A DNA stretch of 64,000 bases from Mesorhizobium wenxiniae (GCF_002284535.1 NZ_NPKH01000018.1:44375-108374), one strand, 5' to 3'; shown: positions 43,116 to 52,350, numbered from the stretch's first letter. Notes: generated by a model from the sequence alone, not told the origin. Program-made: numbers and translations.

Positions 43116-44621
43116 GTGGCCACAGCTCCGCTTCTTGCCGCGCGGGGGGTGTCGAAGTCCTTCTTCGGCAACCCCGTCCTGCGCGACGTGTCCATCGCTC
43201 TCCAGCCGGGCCGCGTGCATGCGCTGCTCGGCGAGAACGGCGCCGGAAAGTCGACGCTGATCAACCTCTTGTCCGGTGCCTTGCGCCCGGACGGGGGGGC
43301 GATCGAGGTCGGTGGGCGCCCGGTGTCGCGCATGACTCCCGCCTATGCGCAACAGGCGGGGATCGCGGTTGTCCAGCAGGAACTCAGCCTGACGGCCAGC
43401 CTCTCCATTGCCGAGAACATCGGCCTTGGCGCCTATCCGCGCCGGTTCGGTTTGCTCGACTATCCCGAACTCGCCGTGCGGGCCAGGGCAGCATGCGATC
43501 TTGTCGGGCTTCACGAACCGCTCTCGATACCGGTCGGACATTTGTCGCTTGGCCGCCGGCAGATGGTGGAGATAGCCAAGGCGCTTTACCGCCGGCCGCG
43601 CGTGCTCATTCTCGACGAACCCACTTCGTCGCTTTCGGCAACCGAAACGAAAGTCCTGACGAAGTTGCTGGAGAGGCTGCGCGGCGAGGGCATCGCTATT
43701 CTCTACATTTCGCACCGGCTGAACGAAGTCATGGCGCTGTGCCAGCATGTCACTGTCCTGAAGGATGGCACCTGCACGGCGGACCGCACGCTGGAAGGAA
43801 CCGACGCCAGCGGACTGGTACGGCTGATGGTCGGCCGCGACCCCGGCGACCTCTTTCCGCATTGGCAGCCTTCGGCATCGGCTGCCAGCGCCATCTCGGT
43901 TCGCAATTTTTCGGCCGGCCTGATGCGCGATGTCGATCTCGACATCAGGACGGGCGAGGTGCTCGGCATCGGAGGCCTGGTTGGGCAAGGGCAAGAAGAT
44001 TTGCTGCTCGGCCTCTACGGTGCCATTCCGGCGAGGACGGCATCCGCGACCGTCAACGGTGCTTCGGGTCTGCCCGCCGGTGTGCCGAAGGCCAACGCGC
44101 TTGGCCTCGCCTATGTCCCGGCCGACCGCAAGCGCGAAGGCCTGCACCTGATCCATTCCATCATCACCAACTTGATGCTGCCCGCTTTCGCAAGACTGCC
44201 GGCGCTGAAGCTGCGCAGCCGCCGTGCCGAGCGTGAGACGGCAAGAGGTCTCGCCGTCCAGCTTGCCATCAAGGGCGACCTCGGCCGGCCGGCACAGGCC
44301 CTGTCGGGCGGCAACCAGCAGAAGGTCGCGCTGGCGAAATGGATGCCGCACGACCCGCTTGTGCTTCTCCTCAATGACCCGACACGCGGCGTCGATGTCG
44401 AGACCAAGCGCGAAATCTATATGATGCTTCGCAACTTCGCCGCCGCCGGCAAGGCGGTCGTGCTGCTCAGTTCCGACACACCCGAACTGGTGCACCTTTG
44501 CGACCGCGTCGCGGTGGTCCGGGAGGGCCACGTCGTGGCCATGCTCGAGTGCGGCGCACTGAGCGAGGAAGCGATCGTTTCCGTCGCGATGGGCGCCGAA
44601 CAGCGCAGGGTGGCGTCATGA
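43116..44621 (+). CDS. Ribose-type ABC importer ATP-binding protein (two NBDs)
   Basis: About 501 residues with two ATPase domains. The first has Walker A GENGAGKST, a signature-like LSLGRRQMV and Walker B ILDEPTSSLS; the second has the weaker GLVGQGQEDL at the Walker A position, the signature LSGGNQQKV and NDPTRGVDV. This double-domain layout with one degenerate site is usual for RbsA/XylG proteins. Start is GTG 43116 or TTG 43113; the annotated start keeps the usual short N-terminus. The stop overlaps the first permease (ATGA). Confidence 0.94.
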   Translation: MATAPLLAARGVSKSFFGNPVLRDVSIALQPGRVHALLGENGAGKSTLINLLSGALRPDGGAIEVGGRPVSRMTPAYAQQAGIAVVQQELSLTASLSIAENIGLGAYPRRFGLLDYPELAVRARAACDLVGLHEPLSIPVGHLSLGRRQMVEIAKALYRRPRVLILDEPTSSLSATETKVLTKLLERLRGEGIAILYISHRLNEVMALCQHVTVLKDGTCTADRTLEGTDASGLVRLMVGRDPGDLFPHWQPSASAASAISVRNFSAGLMRDVDLDIRTGEVLGIGGLVGQGQEDLLLGLYGAIPARTASATVNGASGLPAGVPKANALGLAYVPADRKREGLHLIHSIITNLMLPAFARLPALKLRSRRAERETARGLAVQLAIKGDLGRPAQALSGGNQQKVALAKWMPHDPLVLLLNDPTRGVDVETKREIYMMLRNFAAAGKAVVLLSSDTPELVHLCDRVAVVREGHVVAMLECGALSEEAIVSVAMGAEQRRVAS

Positions 44622-45583
44622 GTACGGTGGGCTCCTCAAGGCAAACCGGCGCTCTCTACTGGCCGGTTCAGCTGCGCCGCAATGTCGGCGTGCGGGGCCT
44701 GTTCGCCGTGGTCATGGCGTTCGTCGTCGCCTATGGCGTCCTCTTTCCCGGCCTCTTGACCGGTTCCGGCTTCGCCAAATTCACCCAGAGCTGGTTTCCG
44801 CTGGCGCTGGTCGCCATGGCCCAGGCGATCCTCATGCTTACCGGCGGCATCAGCCTAGCCATCGGCGCAATGGTCAGCCTGGGCGCGGTGATCGCCGCGA
44901 CGATAATGACTGGGCCGCTGGGCGTAGCCGGCGGTGCCGCTGCGGTGGCGCTGACCGGTCTCGGCATCGGTGCCGCGACCGGGTTGATCGTCGTAAAACT
45001 TCGGTTGCCGGCGATCGTGGTGACGCTCGCCGGCTCCTTCATCATCGGCGGTGCTGCGCTGCTCATCCTGCCGAGACCCGGCGGCGCCATTCCGGAGTGG
45101 CTGTCGGACCTGCTTGCCGGCAACACGCCCGCGGCCTTCGTGCTGCTGGTGCTCATCGTCCTTCTGTGGAAGCTCTATCTCGCCACGCCGCTTGGTTTGA
45201 GCCTCTATGCCGCCGGCGAGAATCCGGTCGGCGCCTACCGCTCCGGCGTGCCGGTCGACGGTGCCCGGATCGCCGCATACGCGATCAGCGGTCTGCTTTG
45301 CACAGGCGCCGGCCTGTTCGTCGCCGCGCAAACGGGTTCGGGCGATCCGGTCATCGGCACTGCGTTCACGCTGAATTCCATCGCCGCCGCCGTGCTCGGC
45401 GGCATCGGTTTCCTCGGCGGGCAAGGCACGATGCGCGGCGCTCTTGCCGGCAGCCTGCTGCTCAGCCTGATGATCAGTGTCATGTTCTTCCTCGGCTTCA
45501 CGCCGGTCGCCCAGTATGTCGCCCAGGGCCTCATCATCATCGGGGCGGTCGCCATCCCGCAATTCCGCAAGGTGCAGCAATGA
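44618..45583 (+). CDS. Ribose-type ABC importer permease (first)
   Basis: 321 residues, eight or more hydrophobic spans, and the RbsC-family core: MAQAILMLTGGISLAIGAMVSLGAV, LPAIVVTLAGSFIIGGAAL, YAAGENPVGAYRSGV and AAAVLGGIGFLGGQGTMRGALAG. It pairs with the following permease as a heterodimer. The ATG overlaps the ATPase stop and its own stop overlaps the next ATG. Confidence 0.94.
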   Translation: MSTVGSSRQTGALYWPVQLRRNVGVRGLFAVVMAFVVAYGVLFPGLLTGSGFAKFTQSWFPLALVAMAQAILMLTGGISLAIGAMVSLGAVIAATIMTGPLGVAGGAAAVALTGLGIGAATGLIVVKLRLPAIVVTLAGSFIIGGAALLILPRPGGAIPEWLSDLLAGNTPAAFVLLVLIVLLWKLYLATPLGLSLYAAGENPVGAYRSGVPVDGARIAAYAISGLLCTGAGLFVAAQTGSGDPVIGTAFTLNSIAAAVLGGIGFLGGQGTMRGALAGSLLLSLMISVMFFLGFTPVAQYVAQGLIIIGAVAIPQFRKVQQ

Positions 45584-46551
45584 CAGCATGGAAAGAGACC
45601 GTTGGCGGCAGACGCGCCCTGACAATCCTGCGCAGCCGGCCCTTCCTCACGGTCGCCATCGTAGCAGGGGTGTGGATCGCGGCGAGCTTCGCTTCGCGTG
45701 GCTTCGGCGCCTATGGCCATTTGCGCTATCTGGTCGAACTGGCCGCGGTCATCGGCCTGGTTGCGGCGGGCCAGACCTTTGTAGTTATCGCCGGCGGCAT
45801 CGACCTTTCCGTCGCGGCGATCGTCACAGTGAGCGCCGTCAGCCTGCCGCTGCTGTCGTGGCAGGCGGATCCGACCGGGCTCACCGCCGTCCTTGCCGTC
45901 CTTGCGTTGACGACGACAATCGGTCTGGTGAACGGGCTAGGCGTGGCGCTGTTGCGCGTTCATCCGATGATCATGACCCTGGCAATGGCGACATTCCTGC
46001 AGGGTCTGCTGATCATCATCGCCGGCGGCAGCGCCGTGACCGCCGAAAACCCGCTGGTTCGATGGCTCGGCAATGCGCGGCCGGCCGGTATTCCCGCAGG
46101 TGTGCTCTTGTGGTTGGCCGTCTCCGTGATCGTTCTGACCGCAATGCATGCCACATCCTTTGGAGCACGGCTCTTCGCCATGGGCGCCAACCCACTCGCC
46201 GCGGCACTCTCCGGCGTTCCCGTCGCCTCGACCACCCTGGCGGTCTATGGCATCAGCGGCTTCACTTCAGGGCTTGCGGGCGTGCTGGTGCTCGGCATGA
46301 ACGGACAGGGCTATGTCGGGATCGGCGATCCCTATCTCCTCGCCTCGATTGCCGCCGTGGTTCTCGGCGGCACCTCGATCCTCGGCGGGCTCGGCACCTA
46401 TGCCGGCACCATCCCCGGCGCCATCCTGCTGGTCACAATCACGGCTCTGATCACCGTCGTCAACGCATCGCCCGGCTGGCGCAGCATTCTGTTCGGTTCG
46501 CTGATCCTTGGGCTGCTGCTTCTCTCAGGCAGGGAGCAGGCCCGCCGATGA
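45580..46551 (+). CDS. Ribose-type ABC importer permease (second)
   Basis: 323 residues, multi-span, RbsC family: GQTFVVIAGGIDLSVAAIVTVSAV, HPMIMTLAMATFLQG, FAMGANPLAAALSGV and AVVLGGTSILGGLGTYAGTIPG. Two different permeases in one operon are common in rhizobial sugar importers. The last 27 bp overlap the 3' end of the convergent amidohydrolase gene. Confidence 0.94.
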   Translation: MTAWKETVGGRRALTILRSRPFLTVAIVAGVWIAASFASRGFGAYGHLRYLVELAAVIGLVAAGQTFVVIAGGIDLSVAAIVTVSAVSLPLLSWQADPTGLTAVLAVLALTTTIGLVNGLGVALLRVHPMIMTLAMATFLQGLLIIIAGGSAVTAENPLVRWLGNARPAGIPAGVLLWLAVSVIVLTAMHATSFGARLFAMGANPLAAALSGVPVASTTLAVYGISGFTSGLAGVLVLGMNGQGYVGIGDPYLLASIAAVVLGGTSILGGLGTYAGTIPGAILLVTITALITVVNASPGWRSILFGSLILGLLLLSGREQARR

Positions 46552-47466
46552 CATACCGTCCAGCCGGTAGATGCGCCTTGCATTGCCGAAGAACAGCGCC
46601 GTCTGCTCGTCTGCGGAAAGCTCGCAGGCAATGGCCTTGAAGCTGTCATATACCGCATCGAACGACGCGTGCAGACCGGCCACCGGGAAGTCACTGCCGA
46701 ACATCGCGCGCCGCGTGCCGAAACAGTCTATGCAATGCATGACAACCGGCTTCAGGCTATCGAGCGTCCAGTCATGATCGTAGGCGACGAGATCCGATAT
46801 CTTGATGGCGACGTTGTCACACTGGGACAAACGCCGAACTCCTTCGCGCCACGCCCGCATTCCGTCGGAATCGCGATCGATCGGGCTGCCGCAGTGGTTG
46901 AGGACAAAGAACTGGTCCGGATAGGCCGCTGCAAGGCGCGCCGAACCGGCGAGCTGGCGCGGAAACACCATCAGATCGAAAACCAGCCGATGGCCGGCAA
47001 GCAGGGACAGGCCGGCCCGCCAGCCCGGATCGTCCATGATGCCGTCACGGGCAGCGAAACGGCGGGCAGGGTCAGGATCCCAGCTCAGTATGTCGCGCAC
47101 GCCGACGACACGGTCGAATGCCGCCTGCGCCTCGACCAGTGCCGGCGCATGGCGGTTCGCCAGCGGGACGTGAACGACGTAGCGGGCGGCCACGCCACGC
47201 GACTTGTCGAGCGTTTCAAGCCACCGCGTTTCGCCGACGCAGTCATCCCCGGCCCAACCGGCTTCGACATGGATGGTGGCGACGACATTGTGCCGGCTGG
47301 CGTCGCGCAAATAATCCTCTGGAAGATAGTTTCGCCGCAAGGGGCCAACCTCGCCCAGGCCGCCGCGTTCGCCAGCCGTTGTAGCGAGCCAGGGGTGCCG
47401 GCCGAGGCCGAGATCCCAAAGATGATGGTGGGCATCGATGATCGGTCCGGAGTAAAGCTTTGGCAC
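46525..47466 (-). CDS. Amidohydrolase-fold lactonase-like protein (COG3618)
   Basis: 313 residues. Metal motif DAHHHLWDL at the N-terminus, ATIHVEAGW, FFVLNHCGSPIDRD and the closing FGSDFPVAG with the conserved Asp. Same family as the gene at 31296 but clearly diverged; LHHLWD-type members hydrolyse sugar lactones. It runs against the importer operon and overlaps its last permease by 27 bp tail to tail, an arrangement that can favour balanced expression. Role in the regulon is inferred from position only. Confidence 0.9.
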   Translation of the reverse strand: MPKLYSGPIIDAHHHLWDLGLGRHPWLATTAGERGGLGEVGPLRRNYLPEDYLRDASRHNVVATIHVEAGWAGDDCVGETRWLETLDKSRGVAARYVVHVPLANRHAPALVEAQAAFDRVVGVRDILSWDPDPARRFAARDGIMDDPGWRAGLSLLAGHRLVFDLMVFPRQLAGSARLAAAYPDQFFVLNHCGSPIDRDSDGMRAWREGVRRLSQCDNVAIKISDLVAYDHDWTLDSLKPVVMHCIDCFGTRRAMFGSDFPVAGLHASFDAVYDSFKAIACELSADEQTALFFGNARRIYRLDGMSSAGLLPA

Positions 47467-47543
47467 GCATCTCTCTCATGCTGTGGCCGGCATCGGAAAT
47501 CGATCCGGACTTCATCCTGCGAAGGCGAAAGGACTAGCATCGG

Positions 47544-48863
47544 ATGACCGAAAACTCACCCGTACTGTCGCTCGCGACCCGTGAAAAGTTCCTGCTCGAT
47601 GATTGCATCCGCGGCGTGCCGCCCGGCACCTTCGGGCTGGACAGCAGCCTTGTCGCATCTGAGCGCTGGCATCCGGCTGATGGGCGCATGTCGCGGCCGG
47701 TGCTGACCCTCGACGAGGAGGCCTTCATCGCCAATCGTGACCTGTTTCTGCGCTATGCAGGTGAACATGGTGCCATGATCGCGCCGCATGCCAAGACCCC
47801 GATGGCGCCGGACCTTGCTCGATCGTTGGTGGAGGCCGGAGCATGGGGCACGACCGTCGCGGATATCAGACAAGCCGCGGTGATGCTCAGGGCCGGCCTC
47901 ACACGGCTGATCATCGCCAACGAGGTTGGTGGATCAGGCGGTGCGAACCGGCTCGCCGCGCTGGTTGGCGCCTGGCCAAGCGTCGAGCTCTTCGTCTTCG
48001 CCGACTCTGCCGTCGCCGTGAATGCGCTCGCCGACGCCTGGCGGGCCAATGCGATGCTGCCGCCGTTGCGCGTGCTCGTCGAACTCGGTGCGGGGAGGGC
48101 AGGCGCGCGGACTACTGGCGAAGCTGAGGCGATCGCCGATGCAGTTGATGCAGACGGCGGACGGCTGCTGATTGCCGGTGTCGCAACCTACGAAGGTGCC
48201 GCGGCGCAACCCGACTCCGGCCGCACCGAGGAGGTGATCTCCGACTTGTTGGCGATGACCGCCGACATGTTGCTGCGGCTTCGCGCCCGCGTCGGCGGCG
48301 CTGCGCCGCTGGTCGTCACGGCCGGCGGCTCGGTGTTCTTCGACAAAGTGGTCGCCGCGCTTTCGCCCGCCGTTTCCAGGGACGGCAATGCGACGCTGGT
48401 GTTGCGCAGCGGCGCCATCTTCTTCCACGACCATGGCATCTATGATCGCTCGCTTAGCGCACTCGATGCTCGCAAGGGCTTTGCAGTCGGCGGCGTTGGT
48501 GTTTCCGCACGAAACTCTTTTCGTCCGGCGTTGCGCCTATGGGCCGAAGTGCTGTCGCGGCCGGAGCCCGGCCTCGCGATATGCGGCATGGGCATGCGCG
48601 ACGTGTCGTTCGATCAGGGGTTTCCGATGGTGCTCGCGGTCTTCCGGACCGGCAAGCCGCTGCCGGTACCGGACGCCGAGGTCTTCAAGCTCAACGACCA
48701 GCACGCCTTCCTGTCGATTGCACCCAGCGACGACATTGCCGTTGGCGACATCATTGAATTCGGCATCTCCCATCCCTGCACCTGCCTCGATCGCTATCGC
48801 GTGATCTTCGGCGTCGACGCGGCCGGCCATGTCCGCCACGCCTTTCCCACCTATTTCGGCTGA
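47544..48863 (+). CDS. PLP-dependent D-threonine aldolase/D-serine dehydratase-like protein
   Basis: 439 residues of the alanine-racemase-N-terminal-fold group. The PLP-binding Lys is in IAPHAKTPM (H-x-K-T). Other features: GTTVADIRQAAVMLRAG, IIANEVGGSGG, LVELGAGRAGAR, VTAGGSVFFDKV, KLNDQHAFLS and the probable metal-binding segment ISHPCTCLDRY. These enzymes cleave or deaminate D-amino acids such as D-threonine or D-serine. RidA, 44 bp downstream, would clear the reactive enamine/imine product, supporting a deaminase role. Confidence 0.88.
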   Translation: MTENSPVLSLATREKFLLDDCIRGVPPGTFGLDSSLVASERWHPADGRMSRPVLTLDEEAFIANRDLFLRYAGEHGAMIAPHAKTPMAPDLARSLVEAGAWGTTVADIRQAAVMLRAGLTRLIIANEVGGSGGANRLAALVGAWPSVELFVFADSAVAVNALADAWRANAMLPPLRVLVELGAGRAGARTTGEAEAIADAVDADGGRLLIAGVATYEGAAAQPDSGRTEEVISDLLAMTADMLLRLRARVGGAAPLVVTAGGSVFFDKVVAALSPAVSRDGNATLVLRSGAIFFHDHGIYDRSLSALDARKGFAVGGVGVSARNSFRPALRLWAEVLSRPEPGLAICGMGMRDVSFDQGFPMVLAVFRTGKPLPVPDAEVFKLNDQHAFLSIAPSDDIAVGDIIEFGISHPCTCLDRYRVIFGVDAAGHVRHAFPTYFG

Positions 48864-48907
48864 CCGGATCTTGCGGCGGCCCCAAGAGAACCTCGAAAGG
48901 ATCCAAT

Positions 48908-49252
48908 ATGATCAAGTATTTCCAGTCCGGCTCCCGCATGTCGCAGGCGGTCGTCTATGGTGGCCTCGTCCACATCGCAGGCCAAGTGGCCGACAATCGC
49001 AAGGCCGGCATCGAAGGCCAGACCAGCGATGTGCTCTCAAAGATCGAGGCGCTTTTGGTCGAGGCCGGCAGCAGCAAGTCGAAGCTTGTGGCGGTCAACA
49101 TCTTCCTGCCGCAGATCGGCGACTTCGACGCCATGAACGGCATCTACGATGCCTGGGTGGATCCTCAACGCCTGCCGGCGCGGGCCTGCGTCGAGGCGCG
49201 TCTCGCCGATCCCGACCTCCGCATCGAGGTCACCGCGATCGCCGCCATCTGA
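48908..49252 (+). CDS. RidA-family enamine/imine deaminase
   Basis: 114 residues, the normal RidA length: VVYGGLVHIAGQVADNR, EALLVEAGSSKSKLVAVNIFL, and the conserved Arg in LPARACVEARLADPDLRIEV. RidA hydrolyses 2-aminoacrylate-type intermediates made by PLP dehydratases to keto acids and ammonia. It lies between the PLP enzyme and a deacylase in one plus-strand run, so it is probably a pathway-specific copy. Confidence 0.93.
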   Translation: MIKYFQSGSRMSQAVVYGGLVHIAGQVADNRKAGIEGQTSDVLSKIEALLVEAGSSKSKLVAVNIFLPQIGDFDAMNGIYDAWVDPQRLPARACVEARLADPDLRIEVTAIAAI

Positions 49253-49261
49253 GTTGCCCCC

Positions 49262-50272
49262 ATGCATACCGGCCTCACCCATACGCTCGACCTCGACCGG
49301 AACGGCAAGACATCAGGTTATTTCGGCATTCCGTTCTCGATAGACCGTTCGCCCTATTTCCAGGTCAAGGTCCCGATCTGCCTCATACGCAACGGTGAAG
49401 GCCCATCGCTGCTTCTGATGGCCGGCAATCACGGCGACGAATATGAGGGCGAGCTGTCGCTGGCAAAGCTGATCCGCCGGCTCGATCCCAAGCAGATCAA
49501 GGGCCGCGTTACCATTCTGCCGATGGCGAACGCACCGGCGGTCATGGCCGCCAAACGCTGTTCGCCGCTTGACGGCGGCAATCTCAACCGCGCCTTTCCC
49601 GGCGACCCGTTGGGCACCCCGACAAGCCGGCTTGCCAATTTCCTGGAGACGGAACTGTTTCCCCGCCACGACGTCATCTTCGATATTCATTCGGGCGGCA
49701 CCTCGATGGAGCATCTTCCCACGGCGCTTGTCGAGCGCAATACCGATCCCGACCGGCAGGGGCGCGGGGTTGAGCTGATGCGGGCGCTCGGCATGCCGTA
49801 TGGGTTCGTGGCCGACAATGGCCGGGCCTCGCCGACCTCCATGGGCGCAGCCCGCCGGGCCGGTGCCATTGGCGTCAGCGGCGAGTTCGGCGGCGGCGGC
49901 ACCGCCACAGTCGACACGATGGCGATTGCCGCTCGCGCGATCGACAGTCTGATGATTACCCTCGGCGTGGTCGAAGCGCCGGTCCTTGCGCCTGAGTCAA
50001 AGCCTTCGGCGCCGACGCGACTGCTCTCGCTTTCCCGGCACAGTCAGGGCCTGTACGCCACCCGCCGCGGCTGGTTCGAACCCGCCGTCAGGCTCGGCGA
50101 CGGCGTGGCCGCCGGACAATTGGCCGGCTGGTATCACGACCTCGAACGGCTCGATCTTGCCGAGGAAGCCCTGCATTTCGCCGAAAGCGGTATCGTACTT
50201 TCGCGCCGGCTGCACACGATGTGCGAGGCGGGAGACTGCCTCTTGCAAGTCGCCGAACCGGTGGAAGGCTGA
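49262..50272 (+). CDS. AstE/aspartoacylase-family zinc deacylase (DoeB-like)
   Basis: 336 residues. The Zn site is GNHGDEYEGEL (H-x-x-E) and the distal His in FDIHSGGTSMEHLPTA. LDGGNLNRAFPGD and the C-terminal beta-rich GLYATRRGWFEPAVRLGD with DGVAAGQ are typical of the succinylglutamate desuccinylase/aspartoacylase group. It resembles DoeB, which deacetylates N-acetyl-2,4-diaminobutyrate in ectoine breakdown, but the rest of the ectoine route is absent. Hydrolysis of an N-acyl amino acid is the safest call. It starts 9 bp after ridA. Confidence 0.88.
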   Translation: MHTGLTHTLDLDRNGKTSGYFGIPFSIDRSPYFQVKVPICLIRNGEGPSLLLMAGNHGDEYEGELSLAKLIRRLDPKQIKGRVTILPMANAPAVMAAKRCSPLDGGNLNRAFPGDPLGTPTSRLANFLETELFPRHDVIFDIHSGGTSMEHLPTALVERNTDPDRQGRGVELMRALGMPYGFVADNGRASPTSMGAARRAGAIGVSGEFGGGGTATVDTMAIAARAIDSLMITLGVVEAPVLAPESKPSAPTRLLSLSRHSQGLYATRRGWFEPAVRLGDGVAAGQLAGWYHDLERLDLAEEALHFAESGIVLSRRLHTMCEAGDCLLQVAEPVEG

Positions 50273-50326
50273 CGGGAGCCCAATCGGCGTCTTCACGGCG
50301 CCATTGCAGAAAACTGAGGATATTTC

Positions 50327-51505
50327 ATGCAGCTTTCGATGTGGACCTATCCCTGGGATGTCCAGGATTTGGGCTTGGAGATGGTCGAACGCGATCTGTT
50401 CGAGCGTGCCGGGCTCAACATGATCAGCTTGGCGACCTCCTATCATGCCGGCCGGTTCCTGCAGCCGCGCAGCCCGCGCCGCAAAGCCTATTTCCCGGAG
50501 GACGGCACGATCTACTTCAAACCAACCACCGCGCGATGGGCCGATCTCGTGATCCAGCCCAAGGTGGCGGACGTGATCACGGAAGGTGGCGACGTTCTGG
50601 CCGAACTTGTCCAACGGCGCGAGGCAGGCGGCCTCCAGGTGTCGTGCTGGACGGTCTGCCTGCACAATACCCGCCTCGGCATGCTTTATCCGCAGGCCGT
50701 CACCCGCAACGCCTTTGGCGACCCCAATTATTACAATCTCTGCCCATCGCATCCGGATGCTCGCGCCTACGTCCGCGCGCTGGTCGCGGATATCACGCAT
50801 ACTTACAAGCCGGACAGAATCGAACTTGAAAGCCCGTCCTTCATGGGCTTTGCCCATGAATACCATCACGAGAAGGACGGTGTCGGGCTGACGCCGGAAG
50901 ACGATTTCCTTCTGTCGCTGTGCTTCTGTCCGTCCTGCCTCTCGCGTGCGGCCGGTGCCGGCATCGAAGGCGAGGCGGCGCGTGAGCTCGTCAAGCAGTG
51001 GATTGCCGAGGCGTGCGAGCGCGCGGTTCCTGAACGGTGCTTTCCAGAATTTCCCGCAAGTGGCCTCGACACCTTTCTGCCCTGGCCGCAACTCCATGCC
51101 TATCTGTTGTGGCGGTTCGAGCCGGTGACCAGTCTTGTCGTCGAGCTGCGCGAGGTAGCCGACCCGGAGACACGTGTCCTCATCATCGACCTCAAAGACG
51201 GCTGGCTCGGCGGCTGCGATCTGGCAGCGCTCGGCAAGGTCTGTGAGGGGGCGATCCTGTGTGCCTACGACATGCAGGCCGGCGATGTCGCAGGCCTGAT
51301 GGCGGCCGGCCGTACCGCGCTCGGAGCCGAGAAATTCCTCGGCGCCGGCTATCGGCTCTTCTATCCGGAAATGGCGGGGCCTGAAATCCTCGCCGCCAAG
51401 GTGAAACCGGCGCTGGCGCCGGACGTAGACGGTATCAATTTTTACAATTACGGCCTTGTTCCCGCCGCAAGACTCGATTGGGTGCGTGCAGCACGAGCTG
51501 TTTGA
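50327..51505 (+). CDS. Uncharacterised protein, possible TIM-barrel glycosidase-like enzyme
   Basis: 392 residues; no family recognised with confidence. Visible: MQLSMWTYPWDV, ISLATSYHAGRFLQP, QVSCWTVCLHNTR, YNLCPSHPDARAYVRALVAD, a probable active-site strand DRIELESPSFMGFAHEYHHE, then CFCPSCLSRA with a C-x-x-C, and late strands ILIIDLKDGWLG-like, AILCAYDM and INFYNYGL. The repeated strand/acid pattern resembles glycoside-hydrolase barrels with a Cys cluster, but no catalytic pair can be fixed. It is the last gene of the IclR-controlled run, 54 bp after the deacylase, so it is probably part of the same pathway. Confidence 0.7.
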   Translation: MQLSMWTYPWDVQDLGLEMVERDLFERAGLNMISLATSYHAGRFLQPRSPRRKAYFPEDGTIYFKPTTARWADLVIQPKVADVITEGGDVLAELVQRREAGGLQVSCWTVCLHNTRLGMLYPQAVTRNAFGDPNYYNLCPSHPDARAYVRALVADITHTYKPDRIELESPSFMGFAHEYHHEKDGVGLTPEDDFLLSLCFCPSCLSRAAGAGIEGEAARELVKQWIAEACERAVPERCFPEFPASGLDTFLPWPQLHAYLLWRFEPVTSLVVELREVADPETRVLIIDLKDGWLGGCDLAALGKVCEGAILCAYDMQAGDVAGLMAAGRTALGAEKFLGAGYRLFYPEMAGPEILAAKVKPALAPDVDGINFYNYGLVPAARLDWVRAARAV

Positions 51506-51884
51506 ACAATCGATCCGTGTGCCGCAGTCTAGCTGTCAATCCAGGTCCGGTCCTCGAACCGTGAACCTGGGAGCGGGACTGCCGGACGCCATCCGCCATG
51601 TCGCCGACAAACGGTATGCCGGCCAGACGCAGAAAGCTGGACGGGTCCGGCGCCCGTGCAAAGCTTTCGAGGAAAGCGGTTTCAACAAGATCAAGGTCGA
51701 CCGTCGCTGGATCAACCGGCGGCTTGTGAGCCTGGTCGGGCGGCAGATGCGGCGTCTGCCATTGCAGCGGCTTGCCCGCCGGCCCGTTGTGGCCGAGGGC
51801 GTGCGGATGGTCATGATGGCCGTTCGGCCCGTGATGATGATGGCCATCGCCATGATCGCCACTGTGGTGGTGATCGTCATGCAT
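51435..51884 (-). pseudogene. Truncated His-rich protein, 3' end replaced
   Basis: Starts at ATG 51884. The first 33 residues include about 14 His (HHHSGDHGDGHHHHGPNGHH), a metal-binding-looking tail, followed by PATVDLDLVETAFLESFARA and PSSFLRLAGIPFVGDMADG. After VRQSRS the expected continuation (LHLLRVETED...) is missing and replaced by unrelated residues running into the convergent TIM-barrel gene. A homologous continuation, RQSRLHLLRVETEDLVDVR, is found at 55911 on the other strand. It directly follows the ureohydrolase fragment. Confidence 0.65.
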
Positions 51885-51886
51885 GG

Positions 51887-52174
51887 TCAAAAACTCACCG
51901 GTTTGTCGATGATGGATTTGTGCTTGCCGAGATTACCGTGGGCGACCATCGAGCCGAGCGCTTCGACGACGACACGCACACCGAACAGCGCCGTGATGTC
52001 TGAGGTGTCGTAGGGCGGCGAAACCTCGACCACTTCCAGCCCGCAGATGCCGGGCGCAGTCACCAGCCCAAGCAGCTTGAGCGCCTCGCGCGGCAGGAAG
52101 CCGCCCGGCTCAGGCCAGCCCGTGCCGGGCACGAAACCGCAATCGAGACTGTCGACGTCGAAAGCTGCCGGAAA
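51887..52174 (-). pseudogene. C-terminal fragment of an agmatinase/guanidinase-type ureohydrolase
   Basis: About 95 codons from the last metal motif to the end: AFDVDSLDCGFVPGTGWPEP, GGFLPREALKLLGL, GLEVVEVSPPYDTSDITALF and a terminal MVAHGNLGKH. A TAG stop lies just upstream in frame, and the first two metal motifs (GGDH- and DAHxD-type) are absent, so the N-terminal two thirds are lost. The GTGWPEPGG variant differs from the commoner GTGTPEPGG. The enzyme cannot be active. It is followed at once by the His-rich gene fragment, as though both were one operon. Confidence 0.8.
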
Positions 52175-52334
52175 CTAGTGGTGAAAAGCCGACATTTGGT
52201 TACCGAGATGCAACAGGCCCGGATGGAAATTTTGCGGTCTGAGCTGACATCGGAGTGTGAAGGCAGCGCCATTCTTGACTTTTACGATTGGCGCAGCCGG
52301 GTCGAAAATTAGCTTGATCTTATGGTCGACAACA

Positions 52335-52342
52335 TGTATACA
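52335..52342. promoter_or_regulatory. Short palindrome at the GntR promoter
   Basis: TGTATACA, inside ACATGTATACAATC, lies just before the GntR start at 52351. It matches the core of many FCD-type GntR operators and suggests autoregulation. It is short, so chance occurrence is possible. Confidence 0.4.
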
Positions 52343-52350
52343 ATCTGTCT

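Noticed and set aside
43068..44531. 487-codon minus-strand open frame opposite the ribose-type ATPase gene
   Set aside because: Antisense shadow; no RBS or domain.
49262..50272. Ectoine degradation operon based on the DoeB-like gene
   Set aside because: No ectoine hydrolase, diaminobutyrate transaminase or ectoine importer is present, so only a general N-acyl amino-acid deacylase role is supported.
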